From the NCBI GenBank assembly GCA_011799875.1, contig CM022298.1:49610749-49674748 (forward strand): 64,000 nucleotides of DNA, read 5' to 3'. Below, piece after piece: positions 22,260-33,484 of the stretch. Each line of letters starts with the position of its first letter. Positions within the stretch are counted from its first letter, which is position 1. The position numbers were made by a program, and so were the translations under genes. Source of the stretch: Thinopyrum elongatum. Lineage: Eukaryota > Streptophyta > Magnoliopsida > Poales > Poaceae. The notes under the pieces were generated by a model that had not been told where the DNA came from, searched no databases, and saw only the letters and a list, made by a program, of their open reading frames with translations.

Positions 22260-22640
22260 AGGGTTTTGCGGGATCACAGTGCAGTGTTTGTGGCTGGAGC
22301 TTGCCACTATTTTCCATACTTTGATGATCCTAAGATAGTCGAGATTTTGGCAGGCAAAAAGATGCTTCAGTTGGGGGTGGAGGAGAATGTGCACAAGATC
22401 CATGTCGAACTCGATAGCCAGGCGGTGGTGCACATGATCCAAAATCCGGCAAAGAACTGTCTATGTTGGGTCCTTGGGTGGATGAGACCAAATCTGTTGT
22501 CAATGAGTTCTCTGAGTTTAAAGTCTCGTGGGTTAGGCGTTCTGCTAATATTGTCGCGTATAAGTTAGCTAGAGTCGGTGTCGCTGAGGAAAGATGTCAA
22601 GTGTGGCATGAGGTTGGACGTTGTCTCGGATGATATTCCA
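22260..22640 (+). pseudogene. LINE-type RNase H domain fragment
   Basis: Plus-strand frame 22266-22470 reads FVAGACHYFPYFDDPKIVE, then a helix and KIHVELDSQAVVHMIQ, the E-x-D-S-x-x-V/L pattern of the RNase H-like (RVT_3) domain at the 3' end of plant LINEs. After a one-base shift near 22470 it continues SEFKVSWVRRSANIVAYKLA, corresponding to the final H/R-x-x-N-x-x-A-x-x-L-A motif. It probably comes from the same or a similar LINE as the pieces at 19070 and 21336. Confidence 0.65.
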
Positions 22641-23080
22641 ATCATTGTGTTTTAAATTAAGCGGCAACTTACCCATAAAAGGGGTTAAGGCCTAGCCTAA
22701 ACATCATGTCAATGAAACTAGTGAGGTTGTCAATCTCACCAGCCTTGCTAGTTACAAGGATATGTATAGTGTGGATGAAATTGATAATTGCAACTAAAAT
22801 AAAGAAATAGAGATTGTAAGCAATAAAGAATTTTTTATCAAGGTTGAAAGCAATAAGAATGAATGGACCGGCATCCATAACGGCACTAGCCGCATCTCTC
22901 CATAAAGCATATCATAAGTATGGTGAACAAATTATAGTTTTATATCGATTAAATTGGAGTTTTATAATTATGATTATACATGGAATGATTGGATATTAGG
23001 AATTTAGTCCTTAGGGCATCTCCGACGCTATAAATCAATCCACTCGTAAATGTCCGGACCATGTTCGGACACTTTGTGAC
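22641..23080. other. No recognisable feature
   Basis: AT-rich sequence. From 23020 GGCATCTCCGACGC and GTCCGGACC resemble the end of a Harbinger-like DNA element whose other half may be at 24290-24480. Confidence 0.3.
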
Positions 23081-23084
23081 CTGC

Positions 23085-24272
23085 AACTACTAGTATAGAT
23101 CGAAAGAGCACAGACCCCTCATTAATGACTGGCCACTGAGTCCCACACGTTAGTGATGAGCCTTAACACTGATGGGCCTCTACTATGGTGTCAGTCATAT
23201 TAACTTCTGGGCTCAGCAAGATGGTTATCATCGGCTGGTCTAAAAACTAGTTGGGAAGTGATAGCTTGTCCCGATGATAAAAAGGGACCAAAGGTAATCA
23301 CTGACCAACCACTATATTTGACACGTCTGTGTAGTCTATTCAAAGCAGACCCTCTATTTGTCCCGCCGGTTAGTAATACGTTGTTCGTGGTCTAATATAA
23401 TCAATCGTTCATTGCCCCTCGACAATGGAAACCCTCACTTCCCGTCACTGTTGCCGGCCACCATTATTCTTTCCTATCTTAATTCTGCTTTGTCCCGGCT
23501 TCGTCGGCCGGAGATAGTCTTGTGCCACGGTTCGGCATCTTGTGGTGCAAGGACACAGATCGGCCATCGCCCAGCGCCGTCGCACCATCACCACATTCGT
23601 GGAGGCCACCACAATTCTGCCGCATCATCTTTCGGATCTGACAATTGCATTCCGCCCCACCGTTGGGCGTCGGGTCTGGCATGTGCTTCGTCATTCTTCG
23701 GTCACAGACGTGGCCACGGTGGTGAGCTTTGTTTCTTTCTATTAGTGTTCAAATTCGAAGTTAGCTATGCATCTTGTGGATGATTGATTATTATTGTGCT
23801 CAAATTTGTATGTTAGTTTACTATGCATAGCATGTTATTTGTGCACATTAAGACTGCATTTCGAACCTTATGGCCTGACTAGGAAGATTTTATTTGCACC
23901 ACTGATGATGAAAGGCATGGCTAATTGACTACAAAGGTTTTATTCATATCACCCATGGTGAAAAAATCTGAAAATATATGTCTTAGTAACTTTGTGCTTA
24001 TGATTTCCTATATAGCTTAAACAAACTAGTACGTGATATTGCTTGGTGATATCTGAGACAAGTAATACCTACTATGTATTGTATTTGTTTTTTGTCTTCA
24101 CATTAATACTGCACTTTATACTATCACTTTTATTAATATGTATTTGGCTATTAAGTATAACAAATAAACATTTTCCATGTTTTGAGCCGGTCACTGATAA
24201 AGATGTCTTCACTAACCTTGCCCATCGGTGATGATATAATTTGACCGATCAGTGTTGTTCACGCCTGTAGTG
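23085..24272. mobile_element. Possible small CACTA-like element
   Basis: The right edge reads GCCTGTAGTG (complement CACTACAGGC), and the left edge is close to ACTACTAGTATAG. Both sides contain scattered GTGATGAGCC, CACTGATGGG and ATCGGTGATG motifs like subterminal repeats. An exon-like GC-rich block at 23400-23745 ends GGCCACGGTGGTGAGC, which matches the exon-donor style in CACTA-2 near 27215. The termini match poorly and I see no target duplication, so this is tentative. The flanks share GTCCGGAC-type sequence. Confidence 0.3.
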
Positions 24273-24289
24273 GTGAACGTCTTGCATCA

Positions 24290-25000
24290 AACGTCCGTAA
24301 ACTGGTCTGCACATCCGAATTCCCGCAGTCCGGAAGCAAAGTTGGGGATGTATATGGGTGTCCGGACCTCTGCCATGTATGCGTCCGACACCCCCAGCAC
24401 ACGCAAAACCATTTCTCTTGTTCTGCTCCAATCGCCACTTGACTCTCCCCGCCGCATTCATGACGGTCTAGAGCGGACGTGACAGGTCACTGGCTCATGC
24501 CAGCTGAGCGGCGCGATATTCACTTTTGCTCTGTTGGTTGTTTGCATCTTAACTATGCAGAGGCCGGGTGTCGCTCATCATGCATTGTATCCACTTCATG
24601 CTACATCTTAAGTTAGTAAAAGCATCATTAATGAAAATAAAAACTAGATAATTACCACATTGGATTGATCCATGATACAGATATTCTAATGTCCAGATGC
24701 ATGCGATGCAACTAGAAAACTGTATTTGTTCTCCAGATATTGCTCGCTGCCGTCACAATGCAATGGAACAGTACCCCTAACTACAAATTGCTATGGATAT
24801 ATAGGTCGCAAAGTGAGGATACACAGACGATATTCCACACGTCCATCTCCTGTCATTTCTGCAATCGATCGAGCCAGAGAATTCCTGCAAATAAGCCACT
24901 TCACATTGTCGATCGATCATGCTAGTTGCATATCTGATCTTGTTAGTGGTGAAGATCTACTCACAAGAGCAGTATACTACTGTATGCCAAGTTGCCAACC
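24290..25000. other. Upstream region of the secreted-peptide gene
   Basis: 24290-24480 is GTCCGGAC-rich DNA-element-like sequence. 24600-25000 is AT-rich with two GATCGATC-type motifs (24868 and 24911) and no gene. Confidence 0.35.
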
Positions 25001-25003
25001 CCC

Positions 25004-25010
25004 TATAAAT
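25004..25010 (+). promoter_or_regulatory. TATA box of the secreted-peptide gene
   Basis: TATAAAT lies about 30 bases before a likely transcription start (CACCGCATTGAG, 25021-25032) and 206 bases before the ATG. A possible 5' UTR intron is suggested by CAG/GTTCGA near 25082 and a pyrimidine-rich acceptor ending CACGCAG near 25190. Confidence 0.55.
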
Positions 25011-25215
25011 ATCACAACTCCACCGCATTGAGAAAACATCCAACTTGGCTCAAGATTAAACACAATTAAGCAAGGCACTTCAGGTTCGATCCAAGAATAT
25101 TCCAAGCCATTCATCCTTCGAATTCCACATGTTATAATTTGTATCTTTTCCGTAAGCCCATTTCCTCAATTCTTAGATTCTTTCCCACGCAGATCTATAC
25201 CACGACTTCTGAAGC

Positions 25216-25413
25216 ATGAAGGTGGCTACAGTCCTTGTATTGGTCCTACTGGTGATTACATCCTCTGCTGCTGCAGCTGCGGCGAGGAAATTGGCGGGAG
25301 ATGATGGGCAGCAGACAGGCGAAATGGTGAAGAAGATGGAGGTGAACGTACTTACCGGTATACCATGTCCTGACTACGGTTGCCATCACCGCAAAAGAAA
25401 CGTACCCCCCTGA
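25216..25413 (+). CDS. Small secreted peptide precursor, unknown (65 aa)
   Basis: The ATG opens a classic signal peptide (MKVATVLVLVLLVITSS followed by an Ala run) with cleavage likely around residue 23, before RKLAG. The mature part is short and charged and ends GIPCPDYGCHHRKRNVPP. There are two cysteines four residues apart around D-Y-G, then a basic HHRKR patch and a Pro-rich end. D-Y is the minimal context for plant tyrosine sulfation, and short secreted precursors with a conserved C-terminus are typical of plant peptide hormones. It does not match the phytosulfokine, CLE, RGF or PSY signatures I know. The TATA box upstream and AATAAA at 25518 make a compact transcription unit of about 0.5 kb. 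The reading frame is intact and it lies in the only long stretch here not owned by a recognised element. Confidence 0.65.
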   Translation: MKVATVLVLVLLVITSSAAAAAARKLAGDDGQQTGEMVKKMEVNVLTGIPCPDYGCHHRKRNVPP

Positions 25414-25517
25414 ACCTGAGGTTTAAAAAGCGTGCTTACAGTTCGTCATGGCTCAATGAAGAATTATCTGTGCCAATGACGGATCCGAAAGTACTTAAAT
25501 GAAAGGTTTATATATGA

Positions 25518-25523
25518 ATAAAC
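25518..25523 (+). terminator. Poly(A) signal of the secreted-peptide gene
   Basis: AATAAA 105 bases after the stop codon, with no other perfect signal between them. Confidence 0.45.
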
Positions 25524-25750
25524 AGACCGCTGCTCTACAAGAAAAAGGTAGTTTTTCAATAAACCGAGAAAAAAGCGGTGTTTCGGTGAAGTACACTACA
25601 TGAAAGTAGTATAACTTGCAACTATTGTGCCATAAAGGATATAATTAGCATGTATGTGATTTCCTTGCATCAAAAAATGCATGATGTATTATGTATACAT
25701 TCAGATTATATGTGTATGATGAATACCTGGGGATTGTAGAGTCCGAACTT

Positions 25751-26129
25751 GTGACACTCGGGTGCTGGTGCCCCGATATACAAAAATAACTTAGTAATTT
25801 GAAAAGGTCAAAATATCTTGAAAATTTCTGGAAACATACATGACCAAATGTTGTACCGTATAAAAAGTTTCGCCAAGAAATATCTTTGAGCGTATTGTGC
25901 ATGACAAAAACCAAAATCAAGACTATATGCAAGTTACTTTTCACTAGTTTTGTACTCAGAATTTTTTTCCCTGAGCTCAATGGAAGTTTATTACTATGCT
26001 AAACTTTTTATACAGATACAAAATTAGGTCAACTTTGTTTCAGAAATAGTTTCAAGATTTTTTTTTTAATTTTTTATAGTCATTAAATTATTTTTTCCTC
26101 ATCAGGTCCACCAGCACCAGAGTGCATCA
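25751..26129. mobile_element. MITE-like element
   Basis: Inverted ends: CACTCGGGTGCTGGTG at the left and CACCAGCACCAGAGTG at the right pair with one mismatch, separated by about 340 AT-rich bases with no coding frame. The outer boundaries and target duplication are not clear, so the superfamily (Mutator-like?) is open. Confidence 0.45.
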
Positions 26130-26243
26130 AGGTATTACCCTAGGGTTGTATACTTATTATGTACGAAGATGACTGTCATTCGTAGTATAATCTAATTACA
26201 CATCCACTCAAAATCCACAGGACCAAGCTCGAAGTCTTGCGTT

Positions 26244-26264
26244 GGGGGGGGGGGGGGGGGGGGG
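26244..26264 (+). repeat. Homopolymer of 21 G
   Basis: An uninterrupted G run, followed by ATGGCGGGGG. Its length is unreliable in any assembly. Confidence 0.9.
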
Positions 26265-26648
26265 ATGGCGGGGGTCTCCTGGTGCGCGGAGGCGCGACCA
26301 AGCTCGAGGCCATGGCGGCGCGTCTGCCGCTCCTGGCGATGCCTTTGGGCAGCGGCGTGGGTCATGTGCCTGGTGGGTGGTGGCGGCAGCGTGGACGGCT
26401 TGGTGGAGCGGCTCGGGGAAGGATGCGTGCGGGTGTTCCTCCGGTCAGATCTGATGGACTTGGCACCTGCAAGCCGGCGTGCGACGCGGAGGTGGGCAGG
26501 GGGCCGTCAGGTCCCTACTAGGAGGTGGTCTGCGGCAGCGTGGGGAAGTTTTAGTGGTGCCGGGCCGCGCGCGGATGTTGGGGATGAGGCATTGCATGCC
26601 TCCGGCTAGCTATCTCCCCTGTCTGCGGGTACGTGAAGGAGGGACCAG
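26265..26648. other. GC-rich unassigned block
   Basis: Very GC-rich with overlapping frames in all phases, none with a recognisable protein. It ends exactly where CACTA-2 starts. It could be a captured gene exon or part of an older element. Confidence 0.3.
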
Positions 26649-27473
26649 TGCACTAGTAGAAAACACGGCTTTGGTTGAGGCCAGGATAAGGGTATTAATC
26701 CCAGTTCACTTACGAACCGGGACCAAAGGGTGCATCAGTCCCGGTTCGTGAGGCCAGGGCGCCGGCCGGGCCACGGGGGCCATTGGTCCAGGTTCGTCTG
26801 ACATCTTTAGTCCCAGTTCTAGACACGAACTGGGACCAATGGGCCTCGCTCCTGGCCTAGCACCTTTAGTCCCGGTTGGTGGTTAGAACCAGGACCAATG
26901 GTCAGTCTTCTGTCCCGGTTCTAGCCGCCAACCGGGACTAAAGATAAGCCTATATATACCCCCCGCCCCAGCCCGCTCAGTCCTCTGTTTTTTGGCCGGC
27001 CAGCGTGTGCAGGTGTGTGTTGATCTAGCTCTCACCTCCTATGCACATGAGGCGTTCGATGAAATACCCGAGCCACACTTAAGCTTTCTCCTCTCCAAGC
27101 TCGACCTCCAAGCTCCATTTTCCACAAAATTTGTCTAGGTTTGACGGTCCGTCCTGTCCCGTCCCCGTCCTCACCACCGTCGATCGCCCGCGCCGATCTC
27201 GTCGCCGGCACCACCGTGGTGAGCCTCTTGTTCTTATCTTCTTTCTAAAAGAAAAAAATTCTTTATTGTATGATTATAGATATATACTTGTATAATTTTC
27301 TTACTTTTATTATTGTTTGTTATTATATAGTGCCATGGTTTTGGTATCCGCCCCCGTCGGCCCTCGTCCTGTCTATGATTCGGATGTGGTATATTATCTT
27401 TTATAACTATTTGTTTCATTTAGTGTTTATGACAATTATGCCGACCAACGTGACATAGATGTTTTTATCTAGG

Positions 27474-27778
27474 AGGTATGTGAACCGGAAATTCCAACCG
27501 ACCCTCTTGTCGAGAGGTTAAATTTAGTTGAAAAAGAATACAATTACTTGAAGAAAAAATTGAAAAGAATTGAGGAGGAGAAGATGGAATTGGGGTTGCA
27601 TATTGCCGATGTCGTCGATGATCACAAGATCAAGATGGATGCAATGCGCTTGAAGATTAGAAAGATTAGAAAATATGCCATTCATACTGAGGCTTGGTAT
27701 CATTATGCCGTTGGATCAATTATTACCTTAGTTGCGATTATGATCGCATTTGTTATTGCATTTAAATGTTTTAAATAG
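27474..27778 (+). CDS. CACTA-2 accessory ORF: coiled coil plus C-terminal membrane anchor
   Basis: The frame opens after an acceptor-like TCTAGGAG and reads EVCEPEIPTDPLVERLNLVE, then a long heptad-like charged helix (KEYNYLKKKLKRIEEEKMEL), then a Lys/Arg-rich stretch and a hydrophobic segment (VGSIITLVAIMIAFVIAF) just before KCFK and the TAG at 27776. The first ATG inside is 27548, but an upstream exon around 27335 (ATGGTTTTGGTATCCGCC, donor near 27390) is plausible, so the given start is an exon border. The architecture suggests a tail-anchored coiled-coil protein. It sits between the element's promoter region and the transposase. I know of no assigned function; the frame is free of stops despite decay of the transposase next door. 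Confidence 0.55.
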
Positions 27779-27994
27779 TTTCAATGTATGTTTTAATTAG
27801 ATGCTCTAGAGAGCTATATGTTGTTCAATGAGAACTATGTATGAACTTTATGTATTTATTTTTTCAGTAATAACATTTGATCACTACTGTACTTTGGTTT
27901 TGATGTGATGATGAACTTCTATTAATTTGGTCACTTCTCTATTCATGATGTTCTGTAATGGTTTTTGATACACTTAATTATATAATGCACGCAG

Positions 27995-29889
27995 ATGAAC
28001 CGGCAATGAATGTACGGTGACCGACGCACCTCCGAGTACATTAAGGGCCTGCATAATTTTCTCGAAGTGGCTGAGGCAAACAAGCAGAATGATTTTATGT
28101 ATTGTCCATGTACTATTTGTGGGAATGCGAAGGATTACTCTGACTCAAAAACCCTTCACGTCTACCTGCTTGAGAAGGGTTTCATGCCACACTATAATGT
28201 TTGGACCAAGCACGGAGAAAGAGGGGTTATGATGGAAGACAACGAAGAAGAAGAGGATGATGACAACTATCCGCCCCCTGAATACGGTGATGCTGCAACG
28301 GGGGAAGCTAAAGATCAAGAGGAACCGGACGATGTGCCCGATGATGATCTTCGCCGGGTCATTGTTGATGCAAAGCAACAATGCTTAAGTGAAAGGGAGA
28401 AGTTGAAGTTCGATCGCATGTTAGAGGATCACAAAAAAGTGTTGTACCCAAATTGCGAAGATGACAACATAAAGCTTGGTACCACACTGGAATTACTGCA
28501 ATGGAAGGCAGACAATGGTGTATCTGATAACGGATTTGGGAAGCTACTGAAAATAATGAAGAAGAAGCTTCCAAAGGATAACGAATTGCCCGATAGTACG
28601 TACGAAGCAAAGAAGGTTCTATGCCCTCTAGGATTGGAGGTGTAGAAGATACATGCATGCCCTAATGACTGCATCCTCTACCGCGGTGCATACGAGGATT
28701 TGAACGCATGCCCGGTATGCGGTGCATTGCGGTATAAGATCAGACGAGATGACCCTGGTGATGTTGAGGGCGAGCGCCCTAGGAAGAGGGTTCCTGCCAA
28801 GGTGATGTGGTATGCTCCTATAATACCACGGTTGAAACGTCTGTTCAGAAACAAAAAGCATGCCAAGTTGATGCGATGGAACAAAGAGGACCGTAAGAAA
28901 GATGGGAAGCTGAGAGCACCCGCTGACGGGTCGTAGTGGAGAAAAATGGAGAGAAGGTGGGGGGACTTTGCAGGTGACGGAAGGAATGTATGGTTTAGTT
29001 TAAGTGCAGATGGCATTAATCATTTTGGGGAGCAGAGCAGCAATCATAGCACTTGGCCCGTGACTCAATGTATCTGTAACCTTCCTCCTTGGTTGTGCAT
29101 GAAGCGGAAGTTCATTATGATGCCAGTGCTCATCCAAGGCCCTAAGCAACCCGGCAACGACATTGATGTGTACCTAAGGCCATTAGTATTGGTTTGATAC
29201 AAATAATGACAATCGTTTCAGTATGTTAAGGATATATGAAGAACTTTTACAGCTGTGGAATGGAAAAGGTGTACATGCGTGGGATGAGCACAACCAGGAG
29301 GAATTTGACCTACATGCGTTGCTGTTTGTAACCATCAATGATTGGCCTGCTTTCAGTAACCTTTCAGGACAGACAAACAAAGGATACCACGCATGCACAC
29401 ACTGTTTAGATGAGACCGAAAGTATATATTTGGACAAATGCAGGAAGAATGTGTACCTGGGGCATCGTCGATTTCTTCCGACCAACCATCAATGTCGAAA
29501 GAAAGGCAAGCATTTCAAAGGTGAGGCAGATTAGCGGAAGAAGCCCACCCTCCGTACTGGTGATCACATACTTGATATGGTCAATGATTTACAAGTAATC
29601 TTTGGAAAGGGTCCTGGCAGACTATCTGTTCCGAATGACGCTGAGGGACGCGCACCCATGTGGAAGAAGAAATCTATATTTTGGGACCTACCCTATTGGA
29701 AAGACCTAGAGGTCCGCTCTGCAATCGACGTGACGCACATGACGAAGAATCTTTGCGTGAACCTGCTAGGCTTCTTGGGCGTGTATGGGAAGACAAAAGA
29801 TACACCGGATGCATGGGAGGACCAGCAACGTGTGCACAAAAAAGACGGCATGCATCCAAAGCAGTATGAAGGTCCTGCCAGCTACGCTC
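27995..29889 (+). pseudogene. CACTA-2 TNP2-type transposase, 5' two-thirds, with stops, cut by LTR
   Basis: The probable start MNRQ at 27995 is followed by TGA (28007-28009) and MYGDRRTSEYIKGL, the N-terminal transposase-associated zinc domain (FMYCPCTICGN...HVYLLEKGFMPHY). An acidic linker follows, then the Transposase_21 (TNP2) catalytic region: ACPNDCILYRG, CPVCGALRYK, SLSADGINHFG and GPKQPGNDIDVYLRPLV. After a short intron/frameshift around 29190-29220 it continues with LFVTINDWPAFSNLSGQTNKG, CTHCLDET and AIDVTHMTKNLCVNLLG. In-frame stops: TAG 28643-28645, TAG 28934-28936 and TAG near 29532. It is the only TNP2 in the window and ends at GPASYAL, exactly where the LTR begins (29890). Confidence 0.85.
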
Positions 29890-31409
29890 TGATGACCCAC
29901 AAGTATAGGGTATCTATCGTAGTCCTTTCAATAAGTAAGAGTGTCGAACCCAACGAGGAGTAGAAGGAAATGACAAGCGGTTTTCATCAAGGTATTCTCT
30001 GCAAGCACTGAAATTATCGGTAACAGATAGTTGTGTGATAAGATAATTCGTAACGGGTAACAGGTAACAAAAGTAACTAAGGTGCAGCAAGGTGGCCCAA
30101 TCCATTTTGTAGCAAAGGAAAAGCCTGGACGAACTCTTATATGAAGCAAAGCGCTCCCGAGGACACATGGGAATTACAGTCAAGCTAGTTTTCATCATGC
30201 TCATGTGATTCGCGTTCGTTACTTTGATAATTTGATATGTGGGTGGACCGGTGCTTGGGTGCTGCCCTTACTTGGACAAGCCTCCCACTTATGATTAACC
30301 CCTCTCGCAAGCATTTGCAACTACAAAAGAAGAATTAAGATAAATCTAACCATAGCATGAAACATATGGATCCAAATCAGCCCCTTACGAAGCAACGCAT
30401 AAACTAGGGTTTAAACTTCTGTCACTCTAGCAACCCATCATCTACTTATTACTTCCCAATGCCTTCCCCTAGGCCCAAATCATGGTGAAGTGTCATGTAG
30501 TCGACGTTCACATAACACCACTAGAGGAAAGACAACATACATCTCATCAAAATGTCGAACAAATACCAAATTCACATGATTACTTATAACAAGACTTCTC
30601 CCATGTCCTCAGGAACAAACATAACTACTCACAAAGCATATTCATGTTCATAATCAGATGGGTATTGAATAGCATTAAGGATCTGAACATACGATCTTCC
30701 ACCGAATAAACCAATTAGCATCAACTACAAGGAGTAATCAACACTACTAGCAACCCACAGGTAGCAATCTGAGGTTTGGAGACAAAGATCGGATACAAGA
30801 GATGAACTAGGGTTTGAGAGGAGATGGTGCTGGTGAAGATGTTGATGGAGATTGACCCCCTCTCAATGAGTGGATCGTTGGTGATGACGATGGCTTCGAT
30901 TTCCCCCTCCCGGAGGGAAGTTTCTCCGGCAAAACAGCTCCGCCGGAGCCCTAGATTGGTTCTGCCCAGGTTCCGCCTCGACACGGCAGTGCTTCATCCC
31001 GAAAGCTTCCTCTTGATTTTTTCCTGGTCAAAAAACACCATATAGCAGAAGATGGGGACCGGAGGCCTGCCAGGGGGCCCACAAGGTAGGGGGGCGTGCC
31101 CAGGAGGTAGGGTGCGCCCCCACCCTTGTGGCTTCCTGGTGGGGCCCCTCTGGTACTTTCTTCGCCCAATATTTTTTATATATTCCAAAATAATTCTCCG
31201 TGAAGTTTCAGGAATTTTGGAGTTGTGCAGAATAGGTCTCTCAGATTTGCTCCTTTTCCAGTCCAGAATTCCAGCTCCGGCATTTCCCTCTTCATGTAAA
31301 CCTTGTAAAATAAGAGGGAAAGGGCATAAGTATTGTGCTAGAATGTGTAATAATAGCCCATAATGCAATAAATATCCATATAAATGCATGATGAAAAATG
31401 GACGTATCA
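29890..31409 (-). repeat. 3' LTR of the Gypsy element (1520 bp)
   Basis: It starts TGATACGTCC at 31409 on the minus strand and ends GTCATCA at 29890. It is nearly identical, over about 870 bases, to 56172-57039. It holds a GC-rich block (31055-31150) around GGGCGTGCCCAGGAGGTAGG. Open frames inside (29914-30204) are chance. Confidence 0.85.
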
Positions 31410-31424
31410 ACTCCCCCAAGCTTA
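31410..31424 (-). other. Polypurine tract of the Gypsy element
   Basis: The minus strand reads CTAAGCTTGGGGGAG directly before the LTR start. The core AAGCTTGGGG is shared with the tract at 3791 of the non-autonomous element. Confidence 0.75.
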
Positions 31425-32976
31425 GAACTCGCTTGTCCTCAAGCGAAAGCCGCAATCGAAAAATATGTCCACATGTTTAGAGATAGAGGTGTCGATAAAA
31501 TAAAATACGGACATGAGGGCATCATGATCATCTTTAGAGCAGCAACATATATTATCATATAATTTCTTATGCCAAAGTAACAATTCGTTCACAAGGTAAA
31601 GTATGAATTAAAAACTTCATTGAAAACTAACAAACTATGATCTCAGTCATTGAAGCAATTGCAAATTATCATAACATCAGAAAGAGTCAATACAAGAGCT
31701 TTTCAGCAAGTCCACATACTCAACTATCATTTAGTCTTTCACAATTGCTAACAGTCACGCAATACTTATGGGTTCAAAGCCTCAGTCAGACACAGAGAAA
31801 GATAGGGGCTTGTAGTTTTGCCTCCCAACCTTTTACCTGAAGGGTAATGTCAACAATAATACTTTATGATAACCTACATCTGAGTGGGTATATATATCTG
31901 GATCTTTCTCCAACACATAGTGCTTGCCAAAAAGAAAAAGTGTAAAAAGGAAAGGTGAAGATCACCATGACTCTTGTATAAGGCTAGAAAATAAAAAGTA
32001 AAAAATAGGCCCTTCGTAGAGGGAAGCAGAGGTTGTCATGCGCTTTTATGGTTGGATGCACAAAATCTTAATGCAAAAGAATGTCACTTTATATTTCCGC
32101 TTGTGATAAAGAACTTTATTATGCAGTCTGTCGCTTTTATTTCTTCCATATCACAAGTTCGTATAAAGCTTATTTTTCTTCACACTAATAGATCATACAT
32201 ATTTAGAGAGCAATTTTTTTTGCTTGCATCGATGACAACTTACTTGAAGGATCTTACTCAATCCATAGGTAGGTATGGTGGACTCTCATGGCAAAACTGG
32301 TTTAAGGGATGTTTGGATGCACAAGTAGTATCTCTACTTGGTGCAAAGGATTTGGCTAGCATAAAGAGGGGAAAGCAAGCTCAACATGTTGGAGGATCCA
32401 TGACACTATAACTTTATTCGGATATAAGAGAACATAACCCATTATGTTGTCTTCCTTGTCCAACATCAACTTTTTAGCATGTCATATTTTAATGAGTGCT
32501 CACAATGACAAAAGATGTCCAAGATAGTATATTTATATGTGAAACCTCTCATTCTTTATTACTTCCCATTAATTGCAACAATGACCAAAACTATGTTTGT
32601 CAACTCTCAACAACTTTTATTCATCATACTCTTTATATGTGAAGTCATCACTCTCCATAAGATCATTATATGATCTTTTTATTTCTTTTTATTCTTTCTT
32701 TTATTTTATTCCCTCAAGATCATAGCAAGAAAGTAAAGCCCTCAACTCAAAACTACTCTTTATTATATATATAACTCACGAACTCGATTACATAGATAGA
32801 TCTCGAAGCAAATCCCAAAGCTAGATCATACTAAAACTTTATTCTACTAGATCAAGATATAACCAAAAGGATCGAACTAGGAAAAACGATAAAAGTAAAG
32901 GTGTGATGGTGATACGATACCGGGGCACCTCCCCCAATCTTGGCAGTTGCCAAGGGGAGTGCCCATACCCATGTAT
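31425..32976 (-). other. Non-coding 3' internal region of the Gypsy element
   Basis: AT-rich; the plus-strand frame 32052-32411 has no recognisable domain. It resembles in texture the 3807-4960 part of the non-autonomous element. Confidence 0.45.
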
Positions 32977-33393
32977 TTAGGTCTCTTTCTTCGGAGGTGG
33001 TGATGATGGAGTGGTTGATGATGTAGTGCCACACTTCGAGCGCAGGAGATACTCCAATCTACGAATGATGCTCTGGAGGGCGATGATATGCTCTTGCAAC
33101 AGAATATTTTCACGAGTGAGATATTTATTTTGCACATGAACTATCTCAATGACCTTAAAAGCTTCAATTTCAGTAGGGGTAAGATGATCGTAATATGGTT
33201 GAAGGATGTCTTTTTCTTCTGCTCCCGGAACTTGATCTCCCGTGACCTTCTTAATCTTATCACCCTTGTTGGTTTCCCCAAGCTCTTCTCTCTTCATCTC
33301 TATCTTCATCAGCCACGCATCATCGTCCCCATTGTTGGAGGAGGGGGAAGACATGACGCATGGCCTTGAAAACTCTAGCAAAAAACAGCTCAA
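32977..33393 (-). CDS. ORF between integrase and 3' LTR (138 aa, coiled coil), env position
   Basis: An intact minus-strand frame, same direction as pol and downstream of integrase. The better start may be the internal MSSPSSNNGDDDAW (residue 14). A basic/acidic helix (AWLMKIEMKREELGETNKG) is followed by a second helical part (TPTEIEAFKVIEIVHVQNKY, then a heptad pattern to RRLEYLLRS) and a Ser/Pro tail. No signal peptide or transmembrane segment, so it is not a conventional envelope. Athila-lineage elements often carry an extra ORF here. Function unknown. Confidence 0.5.
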   Translation of the reverse strand: MSCFLLEFSRPCVMSSPSSNNGDDDAWLMKIEMKREELGETNKGDKIKKVTGDQVPGAEEKDILQPYYDHLTPTEIEAFKVIEIVHVQNKYLTRENILLQEHIIALQSIIRRLEYLLRSKCGTTSSTTPSSPPPKKET

Positions 33394-33484
33394 AACGAAA
33401 ACAGGAGATATTGCCGTGGTACGGTGGTCAAAACCTTCGGAATATTATATAATGAATTTTTACCGACCAAAAGAAGTATTGTGC

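Larger units (their letters stand above)
26651..29889 (+). mobile_element. CACTA-2, left part, cut by a Gypsy LTR
   Basis: It starts CACTAGTAGAAAACA with preceding GTG as the possible target duplication. Subterminal repeats of the CCCGGTT...AACCGGGAC type fill 26690-26945 (for example GTCCCGGTTCGTG and its complements). A TATA-like TATATATACC (26952) and a non-coding first exon follow, then two genes on the plus strand. The element stops at 29889 inside its transposase gene, where the LTR starts; its right end is not in the window. Confidence 0.85.

Noticed and set aside
24726..25031. 101-codon frame upstream of the secreted-peptide gene
   Set aside because: It overlaps the TATA box of that gene and shows no domain or coding bias.
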